A stretch of 38,617 nt of DNA from Streptomyces oryzae (lineage in GTDB: Bacteria > Actinomycetota > Actinomycetes > Streptomycetales > Streptomycetaceae): the NCBI RefSeq assembly GCF_017676365.1, contig NZ_JADKMA010000053.1, positions 1-38,617 of the forward strand, written 5' to 3'. A program made the translations under genes and the position numbers. Shown here piece by piece: positions 36,085 to 38,617 of the stretch. The notes beneath the pieces are model-generated. The model saw only the letters and a list, made by a program, of their open reading frames with translations. It was not told where the DNA came from and searched no databases. Every line of letters starts with the position of its first letter. Position 1 is the stretch's first letter.

Positions 36085-36999
36085 TCATCGTGCCGGTGCC
36101 GACGGGCGCAGCAGCGAGACCAGCGACCCGACGAACTGGGTTGCCGCCCAGGGGAGTCGTCGGCCGAGCATCGTCTGCACCTGCGCTTCACGGCGGCGGA
36201 AGACCGGATGGTCGAGCGGTACATAGACAACGCCTTCAGCGGTCGGATCCGGGTGCAGGTCGCCAAGGTCGCCGACGAGTGCGATGCCGCCACCGGAGCG
36301 GACGAACTCGTACTTCGAGGCCATGGCGTCGCAGACCAGCGCCGGCCGGACGGTCAGGCCCTCCAATTGCACGCCGATGTCGAAGAGGTCGCGTTGGGTG
36401 GTTCCGGTCGGAGCCAGCGAGAGGGGGTATCCGCACAGCTCGGCGAGTCCGACCCGCTCCCGGCCGGCGAGTTGGTGTCCGGGCGGGACGATGGCGGACA
36501 TCGGCACCACGGCTGCGCACTCCACCCGTACGTCGTGCTGCGGGCCCATCGCGTAGGTGACAGCGACATCGGCGATTCCCTCAGCCACCCGGCGGGTCGC
36601 CTCCTGGTGGGGCACGCGGTCGAGCTGGAACGTCACGTCCGGGTGATCGCGCCGGAAGACCGCCATCGCCTGCGGGACGAGGCGGCGTGCGAAGCCCTCC
36701 GAGCAGGCCACGGTGATGGTGCGGACGTCCGTGCCGCTGCCCGTGCGCAGTTCGCTGAGGAGCTCGGAGGATTCGGCCTCACTGCGGCGGGCGTGGGCCA
36801 GCAGGCGTGATCCGGCGTCGGTGAGGGTCATTCCGCGCGGATTCCGGATGAACAGGGGGACACCGACCCCGGACTCCAGTTTGGCTATCTGTCTGCTGAT
36901 CGCCGAAGGGGCGATCCGCAGATTCTGGGCTGCCTCGCTCACCGCTCCCGTGCGGGCGACTTCGAGAAAGTACGTCAGGCTGACCGGCATGAGTTGCAC
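36085..36999 (-). CDS. LysR-family transcriptional regulator
   Basis: 304 residues. The N-terminal winged helix-turn-helix is clear: LTYFLEVARTGAVSEAAQNL then RIAPSAISRQIAKLESGVGV and PLFIRNPRGMTLTDAG. The effector domain follows, with substrate-binding-protein fold landmarks such as VTYAMGPQHDVRVECAAVVP and VRSGGGIALVGDLG. GTG at 36999 has GGAGG four bases upstream; ATG at 36990 is the alternative. It is divergent from an M20 peptidase, the usual LysR arrangement for control of the neighbouring gene. It lies just beyond the insertion-sequence scar. Confidence 0.92.
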   Translation of the reverse strand: MQLMPVSLTYFLEVARTGAVSEAAQNLRIAPSAISRQIAKLESGVGVPLFIRNPRGMTLTDAGSRLLAHARRSEAESSELLSELRTGSGTDVRTITVACSEGFARRLVPQAMAVFRRDHPDVTFQLDRVPHQEATRRVAEGIADVAVTYAMGPQHDVRVECAAVVPMSAIVPPGHQLAGRERVGLAELCGYPLSLAPTGTTQRDLFDIGVQLEGLTVRPALVCDAMASKYEFVRSGGGIALVGDLGDLHPDPTAEGVVYVPLDHPVFRRREAQVQTMLGRRLPWAATQFVGSLVSLLRPSAPAR

Positions 37000-37202
37000 A
37001 GGACCTCCATGACACGAGGCGGCGTGCCGCCTGACCTGGCCACCGACTCGATGCGTACGGCGGTTTGACAGCGGTTTGCCGAGATTAGAACGCGGGGCCG
37101 CACAAACGGCAATAGCCAGGACTAAGAGGCGCCCTTACGCTCCTGAGTCAACACGGCACACGCTGTGCAGCCGTTACCCGCATCATGCCCGGGAGCAGCC
37201 CA

Positions 37203-38606
37203 GTGATCTGTGAAAACCTGGTCCGGCGGGCCGAGGAGTACATCGACTCCGGCGCCTTCTTCGCCGAACTGAGCGCCATGGTCGGCTATCCGACCGAGAG
37301 CGCCCAACCCCGAAGTCATCTTGCCGTTAAGGCATACCTGGACGAGGTCCTCGTCCCCAAGCTGACTGATCTCGGGTGTTCCGTGGCCGAGTACGCCAAC
37401 CCCGACCCCTCCGGTGGCCCGTTCCTCGTCGGTACGCGCGTGGAGTCCCCCGAACTGCCGACGCTGCTCTGCTATGGGCACGCCGACGTGGTGGACGGCC
37501 AGGCCGGCCGGTGGAGCGACGGTCGCAATCCATGGGCCCTGACGGCCGACGGCGACCGGTGGTACGGCCGCGGAGCCGCCGACAACAAGGGACAGCACCT
37601 GGTCAACCTCGCGGCGCTGCGCCTCCTGCTGGCCGAGCGAGGATCGCTCGGCTTCAATCTGACCTTCCTGTTCGAGACCGGTGAGGAGATCGGCTCGCCG
37701 GGCCTCGCCGACTTCGCCGTCGGGCACCGCGATCAGCTACAGGCCGACGTCCTGATCGCCTCGGACGGGCCTCGCCTGGACGCGACGACGCCGACGCTGT
37801 TCCTCGGAGCGCGCGGGGGTGTCAGACTCCTGCTCGACGTCGACCTGCGCCCGGATGCGTACCACTCCGGCAACTGGGGCGGCGTCCTGCGCAATCCGGC
37901 CACCACCCTGGCCGGCGCCATTGCGAGCCTGGTCGACGGACACGGCCGCATCCAGGTCCCCGCCCTGCTGCCGTCCGGTCTCCCGGATCAGGTCCGGGAG
38001 GCGCTGGCCGGGGTCGCGGTGGCGGGCAGCCCCGGCGACCCCGCCCCGGACGAGGGATGGGGCGAGACCGGCCTGACCCTCGCCGAGCGGCTGTACGGCT
38101 GGAACACCCTGGAGGTCCTGTCGCTCGGTTCCGCCGACATCGACCAACCGGTCAACGCGATCCCCGGCCGGGCCCGCGCCGTTCTGCAACTGCGGTACGT
38201 CGCCGGCACCGAGGTGAGCCGGATACGGGAGGTCATCGCCGACCACCTCGCCGCCCGCGGCTATCCGATGGTCGACGTATCCGTTCACAGCAGCTTCCCC
38301 GCCAGCCGTACACCGCCCGACGACCCATGGGTGCACTGGGCCAGGACGACGCTGGAGCAGGCCACCGGCAAGGCCGTCGCCGTCCTCCCCAACATCGGCG
38401 GCTCTCTGCCCAACCATGTCTTCACCGACATCCTCGGCCTGCCCACCCTCTGGCTGCCGCACTCCTATCCCGGCTGCCTCCAGCACGCTCCCGACGAGCA
38501 CCTGCTCGGCACCATCGCCCGCGAGGGCATCGTGCTGGCGGCCACGCTCTTCCACGCCCTCGGCCACCGCGCGACCGACCCACCGATCCCTGCCCGCATC
38601 GGCTGA
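37203..38606 (+). CDS. M20-family metallopeptidase (ArgE/DapE/dipeptidase type)
   Basis: Zinc-dependent amidohydrolase that cleaves dipeptides, N-acyl amino acids or related amides. It has about 467 residues with the split catalytic and dimerisation domains of the family. Metal and catalytic residues are seen in LLCYGHADVVDGQ (His, Asp), YGRGAADNKGQHL (bridging Asp), FETGEEIGSPG (Glu pair), IASDGPR (Asp) and the C-terminal QHAPDEHL (His). The dimerisation domain includes ADIDQPVNAIPGRARAVLQL. GTG at 37203 is chosen because GGGAG lies eight bases upstream; ATG at 37185 has none. It is divergent from, and probably controlled by, the LysR gene. An exact substrate cannot be assigned. Confidence 0.9.
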   Translation: MICENLVRRAEEYIDSGAFFAELSAMVGYPTESAQPRSHLAVKAYLDEVLVPKLTDLGCSVAEYANPDPSGGPFLVGTRVESPELPTLLCYGHADVVDGQAGRWSDGRNPWALTADGDRWYGRGAADNKGQHLVNLAALRLLLAERGSLGFNLTFLFETGEEIGSPGLADFAVGHRDQLQADVLIASDGPRLDATTPTLFLGARGGVRLLLDVDLRPDAYHSGNWGGVLRNPATTLAGAIASLVDGHGRIQVPALLPSGLPDQVREALAGVAVAGSPGDPAPDEGWGETGLTLAERLYGWNTLEVLSLGSADIDQPVNAIPGRARAVLQLRYVAGTEVSRIREVIADHLAARGYPMVDVSVHSSFPASRTPPDDPWVHWARTTLEQATGKAVAVLPNIGGSLPNHVFTDILGLPTLWLPHSYPGCLQHAPDEHLLGTIAREGIVLAATLFHALGHRATDPPIPARIG

Positions 38607-38617
38607 ACCCTCAACTC

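Overview
The window is high-GC chromosomal DNA from an actinomycete, almost certainly a Streptomyces. The evidence is the GC-rich third codon positions, frequent GTG starts, Tat-exported phosphatases, a conservon-type sensor kinase, the acyl-CoA carboxylase beta/epsilon pair, and an ilvBNC operon preceded by the short leader peptide typical of streptomycetes. From memory, the gene order resembles, in reverse, the S. coelicolor stretch from cdgE-ilvBNC-serA to accB-accE. It looks like core chromosome, with one small insertion-sequence scar near the right end. No tRNA, rRNA, CRISPR array, phage or intact transposon was seen.

Layout. (1) 1-2414: membrane sensor kinase of conservon (CvnA) type, running off the left edge, followed by a 569-bp gap and an unrecognised 61-residue protein with an internal repeat. 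(2) 3409-5309: accB-accE carboxyltransferase pair. (3) 5490-11365: an NCS1 permease divergent from a row of genes for a urease gamma/beta fusion, a urease-alpha-like amidohydrolase with a remodelled active site, an agmatine-deiminase-family enzyme and a TetR regulator; two TTGAGC-N3-GCTCAA-like sites lie in the divergent promoter region. This is the most interesting part of the window. (4) 11503-17782: cimA with a likely attenuator, a PhoD-type phosphatase, ilvE and leuB. (5) 17912-24312: a Tat-exported purple-acid-phosphatase-like enzyme, a 42-residue basic protein, then proline catabolism (P5C dehydrogenase and proline dehydrogenase) with a divergent PucR-family regulator. (6) 24373-29873: serA, ilvC, ilvN, ilvB and the ilvB leader peptide. 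(7) 29929-33300: a membrane GGDEF protein with a degenerate EAL domain. (8) 33640-35730: 2-hydroxyacid dehydrogenase and aldo/keto reductase. (9) 35767-36070: remnants of two insertion sequences. (10) 36085-38606: LysR regulator divergent from an M20 peptidase.

How the genes fit together. Seven genes (cimA, ilvE, leuB, serA, ilvBNC) feed branched-chain amino acid and serine synthesis, and both cimA and ilvB appear to carry T-tract attenuators. The proline module has its own divergent regulator with conspicuous palindromic and tandem sites. The urease-like module has structural-subunit homologues but no UreDEFG accessory genes here, altered pocket residues, a neighbouring guanidine-deiminating enzyme and a ureide/nucleobase-type transporter. 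I infer a dedicated pathway for a guanidino or ureido compound rather than a urea-hydrolysing urease. Three copies of an interspersed intergenic repeat sit just 3' of genes.
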